64,000 nt of DNA from NCBI GenBank assembly GCA_031395485.1, contig JANNUS010000017.1:181715-245714 (forward strand), given 5' to 3'. Of this stretch, positions 1-8,350 are shown in pieces. The notes under the pieces are model-generated. The model did not search any database. It saw nothing but the letters and a program-made list of their open reading frames with translations, and was not told the origin of the DNA. Positions within the stretch are counted from its first letter, which is position 1; every line of letters begins with the position of its first letter. The position numbers and the translations under genes are program-made. This DNA comes from UBA2336 sp031395485 (GTDB taxonomy: Bacteria > Bacteroidota > Bacteroidia > Cytophagales > Cyclobacteriaceae).

Positions 1-397
1 GTTCGTAGGTATCTTTTCCATACCTAGCAATCTCTTCTGCAGAAAATGATTGAAAGAACTCTGTCATAGTTTTTATATACGAGTCAATAAATGTTGATTC
101 CACAGAACAAAAAGCCAATAGCAAAATGGAAGATAAAATCCCTGTCACCATAATCATTACAAAACTCAGCATCATGCCTTGCGAGAAATACAACACCCCT
201 TCTTGATGAACATCGCGCAATTCTTTTAGGCTAAAAAAAATAAACACGCTAAACAATAGAATCCTAAAATCAACAAAAGGAGAAACTATTATAGGAAGGC
301 CGAGATAATACGTTGCAATCAATAAGGCAATCGCAAGCACTCCTGCAATTGCGCCATTTCGAACCCCTATGGATAATAGTGGTGAAACTTTTTTCAT
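1..397 (-). CDS. DUF4199 family membrane protein (3' part beyond window)
   Basis: The frame opens with ATG at 397 and runs leftward off the window edge, giving about 132 residues. It begins MKKVSPLLSIGVRNG, followed by three hydrophobic stretches (about residues 14-35, 42-58 and 72-98) and a polar tail rich in Glu and Phe. This is the layout of DUF4199 proteins, small integral membrane proteins of unknown function found almost only in Bacteroidota. It lies downstream of the dihydroorotase homologue on the same strand, a neighbourhood I know from other Cytophagales, but a palindromic repeat separates them, so cotranscription is uncertain. The family call is fairly safe; the function is unknown. 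Confidence 0.75.
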   Translation of the reverse strand, partial: MKKVSPLLSIGVRNGAIAGVLAIALLIATYYLGLPIIVSPFVDFRILLFSVFIFFSLKELRDVHQEGVLYFSQGMMLSFVMIMVTGILSSILLLAFCSVESTFIDSYIKTMTEFFQSFSAEEIARYGKDTYE

Positions 398-415
398 AAA
401 ATAATAGGTGTTTCA

Positions 416-564
416 AGTCCTAAAATAATATGAACGTCATTTCGTAGCAAACCTGACGAAGGAGGGTGAGCGGAGAAATCCCCTTGTGGGTTACGCGAAT
501 AAGGGGATTTCTCCGTCCTGCCTGTGGCCGGACTGCGAAATGACGAACAAATATTATTAGGACT
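416..564. repeat. Palindromic MITE/REP-like repeat, about 150 bp
   Basis: Outer arms at 416-444 and 536-564 are inverted copies matching at 23 of 29 positions; both carry AGTCCTAA outside and CGTCATTTCG inside. An inner perfect inverted pair, GGAGAAATCCCCTT (472-485) and AAGGGGATTTCTCC (501-514), would form a strong hairpin. No coding sequence lies inside. CGTCATTTCG-type palindromes are common dispersed intergenic repeats in Bacteroidota. A CTCGCAATGACG stretch at 623-634 may be a decayed further end of the same family. Confidence 0.7.
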
Positions 565-663
565 CATTACGGATATACTCATATAAAATAATACTAACTG
601 GACACTTTCCATCTCCAATTCCTCGCAATGACGTGTCTATTATTTTTTTTGCGTAACATCAAA

Positions 664-1923
664 TTATAGATCGAACCAGTGCTTGTTGTTATTGAAAACG
701 GCTACTGCTTTACCAGTAAGTGAATTACCAAGCCATGGCGAGTTTTTGGATTTGGATAAATTCGTCTTCTCATCCAACGTCCAGGTAGCATGAGGATCAA
801 ATAACGTGATATTTGCTTTTGCATCAATATCAATTACAGGAATCTCAAGTTGCAACACAGTGCGCGGACCGTTTGTTACTTTATCGATTAGTACATCCCA
901 ATCAACCATTTCGGAAAGCGATACAAGGTTTGAAGCGAATGTCTGTAAATTAATAATGCCAACATCAGCCAAATCAAATTCAATGCTCTTGCTTTCTTCA
1001 TCTTGCGGAACGTGCCCGGAACAAATCACATCAATGGTTCCATCATTCAATCCTTTAATAAGGGCATCGTTATCCGACTTTTCGCGCAGTGGCGGGTTCA
1101 CTTTGTAGTTCGTTTCAAATCCCGACAACATACTATCCTCAAACAGTGGTTGGTATGCAGCGATGTCGCAGGTGATGTTCATTTTACTTTTTGCCGCCCG
1201 TACTAATCCTATCGATTTAGCGGTAGAGAGCTTTGAAAGATGAAGTCTGCCTCCTGCATAGGAAAGCAATTTGAGGTTTCTACTAATCGCTACTTCTTCA
1301 GCAATGCGTGGCATGCCTTTCAATCCCAGCATGGTGCTTTGCAAACCCTCATGCATCTGGCCAAACATATTGAGCCAAATGTCTTCAGGGTGATCAATAA
1401 GTACTCCGTTGAATTTTTGCAAGTATTGAAGCGACTTTAAGAAGATATCGGTGTGCCAGATGGGCTTGAGGCCATCGGTAAAGCCGGCAGCACCTGCTTC
1501 GTGCAAGTCGATCATCTCGGTAAGTTCTTCTCCTTTATTATTTTTTGTTACCGATGCCAGCGGATAAACTTGTAGAAGTCGGTTATCATTTCCGCGTATC
1601 AGATAGTTAACATCGTTCTTAGTTTGAATGCAGGGCACTGTGTTTGGCAACAGCGCTATTTCTGTAAATCCTCCCGCTACAGCTGCCTTCGCGCCCGATT
1701 CCAGGTCTTCTTTATGCTCTAGTCCGGGATCGCCAATGAAGGTTCCTAAGTCAAACCATCCAGTGGATAGAATCATCCCCTCAGCCTTGATTACTTTATC
1801 AGCCTGATAGTTCTTATCCCCGATTTCGGTAATACGACCGTTTTGGAGAAGTACATTTTTTTCTTTTTTATGAAAGGGGGAGTTGGTGTCAAGGATTTTA
1901 GCGGCCTGGATGAGTATCTTCAT
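664..1923 (-). CDS. Dihydroorotase-like protein lacking metal-site residues (PyrX type)
   Basis: A 419-residue cyclic amidohydrolase-fold protein aligning over its length with bacterial class I dihydroorotases: FDLGTFIGDPG (about 57-67) replaces D-x-H-x-H-x-R-D-P-G, LLPNT is the NxxP loop, HPED and MHEG are recognisable, and GGRLHLSKLST and SGHVPQDEESK stand for the HISHVS and TDHAPH motifs. The HxH pair, the later His ligands and the catalytic Asp are absent, so dihydroorotase activity is not expected. Such degenerate homologues (PyrX/PyrC') are known as structural partners of aspartate carbamoyltransferase in some bacteria; that role is inferred. It follows the BatA-domain gene by 6 bp, so the two are probably one transcript. 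Confidence 0.8.
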   Translation of the reverse strand: MKILIQAAKILDTNSPFHKKEKNVLLQNGRITEIGDKNYQADKVIKAEGMILSTGWFDLGTFIGDPGLEHKEDLESGAKAAVAGGFTEIALLPNTVPCIQTKNDVNYLIRGNDNRLLQVYPLASVTKNNKGEELTEMIDLHEAGAAGFTDGLKPIWHTDIFLKSLQYLQKFNGVLIDHPEDIWLNMFGQMHEGLQSTMLGLKGMPRIAEEVAISRNLKLLSYAGGRLHLSKLSTAKSIGLVRAAKSKMNITCDIAAYQPLFEDSMLSGFETNYKVNPPLREKSDNDALIKGLNDGTIDVICSGHVPQDEESKSIEFDLADVGIINLQTFASNLVSLSEMVDWDVLIDKVTNGPRTVLQLEIPVIDIDAKANITLFDPHATWTLDEKTNLSKSKNSPWLGNSLTGKAVAVFNNNKHWFDL

Positions 1924-1929
1924 TAACCG

Positions 1930-3933
1930 TTATTTTAGAAAGCGTATCAGCAATATTTCCACCAGAAGGAAGAAAAGTGCCAGTATCAGGGCAAACTTCC
2001 ATAAAGGTGTCCCCAAATATCTCGCTTTTATTTCGTTACTAAAAGCCTCTTCCGAATTTGCTTCAAAAATGCTGATGCCCTCCGGGTTGCCAAGCTGCTG
2101 CTTAATTTGTTCGGCAGTGTATTGCCCCAGCAATGATTCATACTTGTTGAGATTAAAGGCTAGTAATCCAACGGTATCGCGTTCATGAGTAACCTTATAA
2201 AAACCAGCACTCATAGCCAAAGGTGGGAGCTCCATCAACACCTGGTCACCAAGCTTACGTTGACCAGGAACGATTTCTTGTTCTCCAACTAGTTTTATGG
2301 GCTGCTCTCCAGACACACTATCTAACCGGAGGCTGATGAATGATTCATTTAACGAATAATAAGGTTTTACTTCACTCTTTTTGCCAGAGGCTGACATGCG
2401 GTACATTACCGGAACAAACAGCGCTGAATTATGGAAAGAGGTAAAAGCATTTTCAAGCGGAGCAGCCAATAGATATAGTTTACCCGATTGGTTGAATACC
2501 GAAAGAAATGGTTGCTCATTTTTAAATTTGAGAATGGCCGATCGGTCATTACCCCAGGCCAAAAGCTGACTAGCCTGCGGCATTTCAATTCGGACTGAGC
2601 GTTCTTCAAATACATTTTCGAAAAAAGGATTATTGAAATCCGGGTAATCGAGTTGCGTAAGCGCTGATCCTTTTACCACATTCGCGGATGGCAACCCCAG
2701 CAGATTCTTATACGATGTGATGTCCGGAGTTAATCCCGGAATTACAAATAGCGCCCCACCATCGCTGATGAAAGTTCGCAAGGATGATACAAGCGACATA
2801 TCAAACCGATCCAACCCATTTGTGACAACTAAATCCGCCTCCGATAATAAACTGTAATTAAAGTTGCTCACCGTAAACGACCTGAACGAGAATACTTCTT
2901 TATTACCAAAGACCTTTTCTACAGGAGTAACCTCATTCTTGCTTTTGATCTCCACCACACGAATTTTTTCGGTGAAGTTTAACGCCAGATAAAACTCATT
3001 ATCAAAGCTCACCGGATAATCATTGAAACTAACAGTAGCACGACTAATACCATGAAGACCCGTGACAAGATCAAACGATGTTTCGGTCAAGCCCTTGGCA
3101 GCAATATTCACCGAGCTTGTTCCGGTTTGAATTCCATTCATGGATACTTTTACTAATAACTGCTCAACGGCACGAGTACCATCGTTGCGAAGTCGAACAT
3201 GAAGAGTATTTTTTTCTCCTCCTACCACAAATGGATTTTCGAGATACGCTGTATCGATAAAAATATTGGTATTGGTCTGAAAGGTTAATGGTACTAAATG
3301 CCAGCGTTGTGTGGTGTCGTAAACAGAAGTATTCAATTGCCCTGCCGTAGATTGTTGAAAATCTGAAATCCAGAATACTTCATTGGAGCGGTCGGTAGTA
3401 GTTGAATTATAAAAACGTTCTTTTATTTCAGATACACTTCTACTCACGGATGAAAGTCTTATCTGGCTAAGTAAATCCTGAATCTCTGCTTTGGTCTTGT
3501 ACGAATTTGAAAACGGAGCAAAATCGTTTGTGAGTAATCGGTAGCGACTGTCAGGCGGAAAAATTTCCACGATCTGTCGGGCATACCCAATACCGGCATC
3601 TAACGCGCGGGTTTTCTCACCTACCGGCACCGACATGCTGAGGGAGTTATCTAAATATATTGAAATATTTCGGTTAGTCGAAAATTGCTCCGTTGCCGGG
3701 ATGATTGGCTGGGTAAATACAAATACAAGAAACAGCAGGAATAGCAATCGCGAAGCAAGGATTAGATAGTGCTTAAGTTTTCGCTTAGCGCTGGTGGCCT
3801 CTTGGACTTGTTTTAAAAATCGGGTGCTGGAGAAAAATATCCGTTGCGTTTTGCGGAAATTAAAAAGATGGATGATGATGGGAATAGACAATGTGGTCAA
3901 TGCCCAGAGAAACGAAGGATATAGAAAACTCAT
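1930..3933 (-). CDS. BatA-domain membrane protein with VWA-like region
   Basis: A 667-residue protein beginning MSFLYPSFLWALTTLSIP, the N-terminal aerotolerance-type BatA domain: a membrane helix at 5-22, the IHLFNFRK turn, then a second helix at about 58-76. A von Willebrand A-like segment follows with DNSLSMS (about 91-97), a MIDAS-like D-x-S-x-S. The central part resembles class I glutamine amidotransferase-like domains seen in these proteins, and a final helix lies at 645-664. Bat proteins are tied to envelope stress and aerotolerance, but the exact role is not established. Its stop is 6 bp upstream of the dihydroorotase homologue. Confidence 0.82.
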   Translation of the reverse strand: MSFLYPSFLWALTTLSIPIIIHLFNFRKTQRIFFSSTRFLKQVQEATSAKRKLKHYLILASRLLFLLFLVFVFTQPIIPATEQFSTNRNISIYLDNSLSMSVPVGEKTRALDAGIGYARQIVEIFPPDSRYRLLTNDFAPFSNSYKTKAEIQDLLSQIRLSSVSRSVSEIKERFYNSTTTDRSNEVFWISDFQQSTAGQLNTSVYDTTQRWHLVPLTFQTNTNIFIDTAYLENPFVVGGEKNTLHVRLRNDGTRAVEQLLVKVSMNGIQTGTSSVNIAAKGLTETSFDLVTGLHGISRATVSFNDYPVSFDNEFYLALNFTEKIRVVEIKSKNEVTPVEKVFGNKEVFSFRSFTVSNFNYSLLSEADLVVTNGLDRFDMSLVSSLRTFISDGGALFVIPGLTPDITSYKNLLGLPSANVVKGSALTQLDYPDFNNPFFENVFEERSVRIEMPQASQLLAWGNDRSAILKFKNEQPFLSVFNQSGKLYLLAAPLENAFTSFHNSALFVPVMYRMSASGKKSEVKPYYSLNESFISLRLDSVSGEQPIKLVGEQEIVPGQRKLGDQVLMELPPLAMSAGFYKVTHERDTVGLLAFNLNKYESLLGQYTAEQIKQQLGNPEGISIFEANSEEAFSNEIKARYLGTPLWKFALILALFFLLVEILLIRFLK

Positions 3934-3998
3934 CGGTGGCGAAGTTAATCGTTAAAACGATAACCGGTAAATGTGGTTCGGTAGAATTTGATGAAAAG

Positions 3999-4057
3999 CA
4001 ACCTCACCCCGCCCTGTCGGACACCCCGCTCCATATGGAGAGGGAAAGGGGGTGAAG
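3999..4057. repeat. REP-like palindrome between convergent genes
   Basis: The stretch begins CCTCACCCC and ends AGGGAAAGGGGGTGA, with CTCCATATGGAG inside, forming an imperfect long hairpin. It resembles the common CCTCACCCC...GGGGTGAGG intergenic repeats of Bacteroidota. Only one copy is in this window, so repeat status rests on recognition, not on a second copy here. Confidence 0.45.
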
Positions 4058-4064
4058 TAAAATA

Positions 4065-4099
4065 AAAAAGTCACCTCGGTTGCCCAAGATGACTTTTTT
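4065..4099 (-). terminator. Rho-independent terminator of ssb
   Basis: Perfect inverted repeat AAAAAAGTCA (4065-4074) and TGACTTTTTT (4090-4099), 16 bp downstream of the ssb stop, giving a stem followed by a U-run on the minus strand. Confidence 0.7.
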
Positions 4100-4115
4100 A
4101 AAAAGGAATCAGTTC

Positions 4116-4451
4116 TTACTGCTTCCCGCCCAGCATCACCAGGTCGTTCACGTTAATCTCCGTGATGTAGCGCTTCTCGCCTTTGTCCGTTTCATAATCG
4201 CGGTGCACGAGTTTGCCTTCAACGGCAATCTCCTGACCTTTTTTCAAATACTTCTCGGCTACATCCGCCAGCTTGCCCCAAATCACCACATTGTGCCACT
4301 GGGTGTCTTCTACCTTCTCGCCTTTCTGATTTTTGTACGCATCCGAGGTTGCGATTGAAAAAGATGCCTTCTTCTTTTCGCCAAACGTTTTCACTTCCGG
4401 GTCTTTACCTAACCGACCGATCAACTGCACACTGTTTCTTAAACTTTTCAT
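4116..4451 (-). CDS. ssb: Single-stranded DNA-binding protein
   Basis: A 111-residue OB-fold SSB: MKSLRNSVQLIGRLGKDPEV at the N-terminus, then SFSIATSDAYKNQKG and QWHNVVIWGKLADVAEKYLKKGQ, all hallmarks of the family. It lacks the long acidic-tailed C-terminus of canonical SSB, so it is a short paralogue type common in Bacteroidota; a longer SSB probably exists elsewhere. The frame is open further upstream to 4724, but that extension has no SSB similarity and would overlap the divergent zinc-ribbon gene. I therefore start at 4451, just behind a -7 promoter element. It binds ssDNA in replication, repair and recombination. Confidence 0.93.
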   Translation of the reverse strand: MKSLRNSVQLIGRLGKDPEVKTFGEKKKASFSIATSDAYKNQKGEKVEDTQWHNVVIWGKLADVAEKYLKKGQEIAVEGKLVHRDYETDKGEKRYITEINVNDLVMLGGKQ

Positions 4452-4520
4452 AATTGTATAATTTATTGGTTTAACATACGATTTGAATTCCGCCAACCGG
4501 TTATTGTTCGATTGACAATG

Positions 4521-4528
4521 CAAAGGTG
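4521..4528 (-). promoter_or_regulatory. ssb -7 promoter element
   Basis: Read on the minus strand this is CACCTTTG followed by CATTG, close to the Bacteroidota TAnnTTTG -7 consensus. It would give a leader of about 65 nt before the ssb start at 4451. Confidence 0.5.
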
Positions 4529-4577
4529 TGAGAAGAAAAAAACCGGACTCGTATGTTAATCGCTTACTTTCGGTTAT

Positions 4578-4605
4578 ATTCGTTTGTAAACGTTTATAAA
4601 CGAAT
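4578..4605. promoter_or_regulatory. 28-bp near-perfect palindrome, candidate operator
   Basis: Reading 4578 to 4605 and its reverse complement gives identity at 26 of 28 positions, centred on AACGTT, with ATTCGTTT and AAACGAAT as outer arms. It lies 28 bp before the zinc-ribbon start and upstream of the ssb promoter, so one dimeric regulator could control both divergent genes. No regulator is identified. Confidence 0.6.
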
Positions 4606-4632
4606 CTGAGAGCCCTATAAAACATATAAATT

Positions 4633-4998
4633 ATGGCAAAAATTGAAGAAAAGGTCTGTTTAGAGTGTGGCGAGAAAATTAAAGGTCGGGCCGATAAAAA
4701 ATTCTGTTCCGACCAATGCCGCATCAGTTATAACAACAAACTGAACAGCGATGAGACCAATTACGTGCGCAATGTGAACAACATTTTGCGCAAGAACAGA
4801 CGGGTGCTGATCGAATTAAACACTTCTGGCAAAACGCATATAAACCGAAGCAAGCTCAACGATAAAGGCTTTGATTTCGGCTACTATACTAATACCTATA
4901 CCACCAAAGAAGGCGCACTCTATAAATATTGCTATGAGCAAGGGTATTTGGAAGTAGATAAAGATCGTTTTTTGCTCGTAATTAAAAAGGATGTATGA
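4633..4998 (+). CDS. Small zinc-ribbon protein
   Basis: A 121-residue protein with an N-terminal CLECG-x12-FCSDQCR segment (about residues 9-32), a four-cysteine zinc ribbon of the DUF2116 kind often seen in small nucleic-acid-associated proteins. The rest (NNILRKNRRVLIEL, then a Tyr/Thr-rich stretch YTNTYTTKEGALYKYCYEQGY) looks like a compact alpha/beta domain. It is divergent from ssb with a palindromic operator candidate between them, hinting at linked control with DNA metabolism; this is inference. The start is supported by the cysteine motif lying directly behind it. The biochemical role is unknown. Confidence 0.75.
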   Translation: MAKIEEKVCLECGEKIKGRADKKFCSDQCRISYNNKLNSDETNYVRNVNNILRKNRRVLIELNTSGKTHINRSKLNDKGFDFGYYTNTYTTKEGALYKYCYEQGYLEVDKDRFLLVIKKDV

Positions 4999-5124
4999 GA
5001 TTAATAAAATTACAGCGCCATCTTTCCTCTTATCAGTTCCCTCTTAATAGTCTGGGATGTGTTTAATGAGCAACCAATTTCGTTTTAGACTGGCGATTAG
5101 AAACATAAATTAGGATGGTATTTT

Positions 5125-5132
5125 TAACTTTG
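5125..5132 (+). promoter_or_regulatory. Exact TAnnTTTG promoter element
   Basis: TAACTTTG matches the Bacteroidota -7 consensus exactly. A transcript starting about 5 bases on would reach ATG at 5157 after about 20 nt, and rules out the upstream in-frame ATG at 5115. Confidence 0.6.
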
Positions 5133-5156
5133 GCTAAACTCTTACTAAATCTCAAT

Positions 5157-5840
5157 ATGAAATTCAGTGTTCTTATTACGTCCATATTACTGGTTTATTC
5201 CACCTCCAATGCCCAGCTTCTCGGAAAAATTGGGGCTGACCGATTTGTTTTTAGAGTATCAAGCAATAAAGCGTTGTACTATGGCCAGCCGGGGAACGAA
5301 ATAGTGGGCACCCCATACCTTGAAGATAATTTTATAATTGGCTCTGTTTCCATCGACAAAGGCACGCATGCTGACATACCCCTGCGGTATAATATATATG
5401 ATGACAAGGTGGAGTTCAAGCAAAAAGAGGTTATCTATGAACTGGATCCTGATGTACGTATAAAAAAAATAGTTTTTGGTGGGCATATTCTTACGGTAGA
5501 AAAGTTTGAGTACAAATGGAAAATCCAAGACGGATACCTGATTCTACTCGATAGCGGAAAGCTAACGCTGTTATCGAAGAAAGTAGTTTCCTTTAAGGAA
5601 CGTCAGGAGCCTCGCGCCATGGAATCAACGGTAACACCAGCAAAATTTTCACGACTATCAGACGTTTTCTATTATAAAATAGGCAATGGAGAGCTTCAAA
5701 AACTCGAGAGTATAAAAGCCATGATCGGCACGCTCCCTGATAAACAAAAAGAGGTTAGTGAGTTTGTGAAAAAAGAAAGGATATCTCCCAAGAAAGAAAC
5801 CGAGCTAATTAAGCTTATACAGTATTACAACTCTTTATAA
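5157..5840 (+). CDS. Secreted protein of unknown function
   Basis: About 227 residues. A clear signal peptide MKFSVLITSILLVYSTSNAQ with an Ala-x-Ala-like end precedes a mature part rich in beta-prone residues (LGKIGADRFVFRVSSN, DGYLILLDSGKLTLLSKK) and a Lys/Glu-rich tail. I do not recognise a domain. It is probably periplasmic or surface-exposed. A gap of 20 bp to the next gene suggests a two-gene transcript. The start was chosen because it begins the signal peptide and sits just after an exact promoter element. Confidence 0.7.
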   Translation: MKFSVLITSILLVYSTSNAQLLGKIGADRFVFRVSSNKALYYGQPGNEIVGTPYLEDNFIIGSVSIDKGTHADIPLRYNIYDDKVEFKQKEVIYELDPDVRIKKIVFGGHILTVEKFEYKWKIQDGYLILLDSGKLTLLSKKVVSFKERQEPRAMESTVTPAKFSRLSDVFYYKIGNGELQKLESIKAMIGTLPDKQKEVSEFVKKERISPKKETELIKLIQYYNSL

Positions 5841-5860
5841 ATTGAAAAGATAAACAAAGA

Positions 5861-6430
5861 ATGAAAACACCAACCTGGGGAAGCGTTATTGGTATCCTGA
5901 TGATTGTATTCGGTGGATGCAGTGCACTGAATGATGTTAAGGCCATAAGTATGCCAGAGGAGTTAGCCAAACAAAAAGAAATAATCAGAAAAACGGTGGC
6001 AGAAGAAAATTCAAAAGAAGATAGCGTTCGACTAGAAGATATTGATTCCCTTGCCACCTCCAAGACGAGTGAGGACGAAATTCCTTTTTTTGGAAAACAA
6101 TCGGTAGAAGAAATCCTAAATCTTTCGGAGTTTACCAAAACATGGATTGTTCGATTTGGATACATCGGAGCATTTGCATCGCTTCTTTACATGTTGGGTG
6201 GAGTATTTCTGCTGGTGCCTAAATCATTTTCAATAAAATTAGTCTATGCAGCGCTTGTCGTTAGCATACTGTGCGGTGGTGCACAGGCAGCCGTATTAAC
6301 ATCAAGCTCCTCATCAGGAATCATTGCTATAACAACGGGCTTATCACAAATCTTTGGTATACTCGTAGACATTATTTTGCTAGCTGTAATTTTTTCTTCC
6401 GGTAAGGAAGCCTATTCGGGCAGCGTATAA
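5861..6430 (+). CDS. Membrane protein of unknown function
   Basis: A 189-residue protein with an N-terminal helix (about 8-24, containing GGCSAL, so possibly a lipoprotein-like start), a charged soluble loop of about 70 residues (EELAKQKEIIRKTVAEEN), and three further helices (about 100-120, 127-147, 155-178). No family recognised. It follows the secreted protein by 20 bp and is probably cotranscribed with it, so the two may work together at the envelope. Confidence 0.65.
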   Translation: MKTPTWGSVIGILMIVFGGCSALNDVKAISMPEELAKQKEIIRKTVAEENSKEDSVRLEDIDSLATSKTSEDEIPFFGKQSVEEILNLSEFTKTWIVRFGYIGAFASLLYMLGGVFLLVPKSFSIKLVYAALVVSILCGGAQAAVLTSSSSSGIIAITTGLSQIFGILVDIILLAVIFSSGKEAYSGSV

Positions 6431-6453
6431 TACAGAACAGAGCGACTCTACTC

Positions 6454-6843
6454 ATGAAACAATCAATAGCCCATATTGCCCTTGTTGTTAAAGACTATGA
6501 TGAGGCAATAAAATTTTATACCGAGAAATTGAATTTCACATTATCCGAAGATACCGCCCTCAGTGACACGAAGCGATGGGTAGTTATATCACCTCCTGGA
6601 TCAACCGGATGTAACATATTGCTGGCCCAGGCAACCAACGATGAACAAAAAGGCAGAGTTGGTAATCAAACCGGTGGCCGTGTTTTTCTATTTCTTCATA
6701 CCGATAATTTTTGGAGGGATTATAAAAGTATGAATGAAAAAGAAATTTATTTTGTCCGTGGCCCTATGGAAGAGCCCTATGGAACCGTGGCTATTTTTAC
6801 AGATCTTTACGGAAACCTGTGGGATTTAATTGGACCTAACTAA
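6454..6843 (+). CDS. VOC/glyoxalase-fold protein
   Basis: A 129-residue single vicinal-oxygen-chelate protein: it opens with IAHIALVVKDYDEAIKFYTEKLNF, the first beta-alpha-beta unit with its His ligand, and ends with TVAIFTDLYGNLWDLIGP, typical of glyoxalase/bleomycin-resistance relatives. The final strand has D-x-x-G-N-x-W-D where many members have a metal-binding Glu, so metal binding cannot be stated. The substrate is unknown. It follows the membrane protein by 23 bp on the same strand. Confidence 0.85.
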   Translation: MKQSIAHIALVVKDYDEAIKFYTEKLNFTLSEDTALSDTKRWVVISPPGSTGCNILLAQATNDEQKGRVGNQTGGRVFLFLHTDNFWRDYKSMNEKEIYFVRGPMEEPYGTVAIFTDLYGNLWDLIGPN

Positions 6844-6873
6844 TCATCCTATTCTTACCCTTAATTTCTCTTT

Positions 6874-7446
6874 ATGCATTCCATGCACAAACCTGCCAAG
6901 TTAAAATTTCATTCATCTGAAAAATGGGTTGCCATGCGTGGGTATAAAGGGGCAGATGGCCAACGCTATGCGATCTCAAACTTTGGGCGGGCAATAGCCT
7001 TTTGGAATGAATTTGATTTTGGATACTTTCTAAAATGCAGTTTACTTCGAAACTATCCGGGTATACATTTGCGAAAAAATGGTGCTGGAACATCCTTTCT
7101 TGTGCATCGCCTGGTGGCTGAACATTTTTGCACCAAACCAAGTGCCCGGCATAAATATGTTCTCCATATCGATCATAAAAAAGAAAACAACTACTATACA
7201 AACTTAACGTGGGCGACTATTGAAGAAACGATTGCACATAAATTGCGCGACCCCAATTTCCTGAAATCAAGAGCCGAGTCACGCGGCAAGGGACACAAAC
7301 TTACGGTAGATCGTGTAAAGATTATAAAACGAAAACTTAAGGAAGGAAAAACAAAACCAAAGCTAATCGCTAAACAATTTGGCATTTCTGGGACACTCCT
7401 TCAACGTATTAAGGCTGGTACTAACTGGGGGCATGTTACAATTTAG
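6874..7446 (+). CDS. Free-standing NUMOD4/HNH endonuclease-like protein
   Basis: 190 residues. The N-terminal half has EKWVAMRGYKGADGQRYAIS and NFGRA, a NUMOD4 pattern. The centre carries HRLVAEHF and HIDHKKENNYYTNLTWAT (about 92-130), the HNH_3 nuclease signature with the expected His, Asp-His, NN and NLxW positions. The C-terminus (KLTVDRVKIIKRKLKEG, IAKQFGISGTLLQRIKAG) is a helix-turn-helix of the NUMOD1/IENR type. Such proteins derive from homing endonucleases; no intron or intein is visible beside it, so it is probably free-standing or domesticated. The nuclease residues appear intact. Confidence 0.8.
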   Translation: MHSMHKPAKLKFHSSEKWVAMRGYKGADGQRYAISNFGRAIAFWNEFDFGYFLKCSLLRNYPGIHLRKNGAGTSFLVHRLVAEHFCTKPSARHKYVLHIDHKKENNYYTNLTWATIEETIAHKLRDPNFLKSRAESRGKGHKLTVDRVKIIKRKLKEGKTKPKLIAKQFGISGTLLQRIKAGTNWGHVTI

Positions 7447-7499
7447 TTTCTTACTCGAACCTCCGCGTTTACTATGTCACACCAAATTGGGATACTAAA

Positions 7500-8300
7500 C
7501 TATATATCTGATTTTTTCAATTTCAGATAACTGAAATAGTTAAAGAGCCCAATCCAAACAATTGCGATTGCTACAGCAGTTAAGCTTACATAATCTTGAA
7601 TTTCCTGAAAAGCATATCGGGCAAAGGGCATTGGGACAAGATTCATGATTGACTCCAGTGGAAAGAACTGAATAATTTGAGGAACATATTCATCTATATT
7701 TTCCTTAATGATAAGTTCAATCAAATAAGAATTCAATAGCAGTACGATGCTTAACCCCGAGCGTTGTATGAAAATACCCAACATCAAAGCAAATGAAAGA
7801 AACGCAAAGACTTCAAGAAAATATGCAGGGTAAAACTCAATTCCCTTAAACATATAATCGGTCAAGTGAGGTGAATAAATTAGGCCCGTAACGAGAGCCA
7901 CCAAAAAAACCAACACCATACTTAGTGCACTTAGCAATAAATTGGTCATTATTTTAGACAGCAGAAATTCCTTTCGGCTCAACCCATCAATTATATTTTG
8001 CCTTACTGTACGATAACTATATTCATTGGTAATGGAGATTAACACCATAATACCCAACATGATTTTTAGAAGCCCGCTAGCCCACGCCAAATTTTGCCAT
8101 ATGTCTGGAAAATGATATAGCGGTATGCGATCAATATTTATTGACTGGCCAAATCCTTCAATCAGCCCGGCAAGCCATTTTAAAAACTCCATACCGCTGG
8201 CTGTACCGATACCTATTGTAAAAAAATACAACCCGCAGATAACCCAAAAAGTGCGGTAACTGGTTAGTTTTTTTAAATCTACTTTCAGGAGGTGAAGCAT
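7500..8300 (-). CDS. ABC-2 type permease
   Basis: A 266-residue polytopic membrane protein with about six helices, starting MLHLLKVDLKKLTSYRTFWVI and containing ISITNEYSYRTVRQNIIDGLSRKEFL, the cytoplasmic loop typical of ABC-2 permeases of the NatB/bacitracin-export kind. It lies 50 bp downstream of an ABC ATPase gene on the same strand and forms the membrane half of that exporter. The substrate is not evident. Confidence 0.85.
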   Translation of the reverse strand: MLHLLKVDLKKLTSYRTFWVICGLYFFTIGIGTASGMEFLKWLAGLIEGFGQSINIDRIPLYHFPDIWQNLAWASGLLKIMLGIMVLISITNEYSYRTVRQNIIDGLSRKEFLLSKIMTNLLLSALSMVLVFLVALVTGLIYSPHLTDYMFKGIEFYPAYFLEVFAFLSFALMLGIFIQRSGLSIVLLLNSYLIELIIKENIDEYVPQIIQFFPLESIMNLVPMPFARYAFQEIQDYVSLTAVAIAIVWIGLFNYFSYLKLKKSDI

Positions 8301-8350
8301 ATTCTGAATTATATTTTTTTGGAATTTTAGATTATAACGAACTCAACAAA

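Noticed and set aside
4452..4724. N-terminal extension of the ssb frame to 202 residues
   Set aside because: The added 91 residues show no SSB similarity, lie upstream of the -7 element and overlap the divergent zinc-ribbon gene; the real SSB begins MKSLRN at 4451.
6874..7446. Mobile intron or intein around the HNH gene
   Set aside because: Neighbouring genes are intact and no split host gene or intron boundary is visible.
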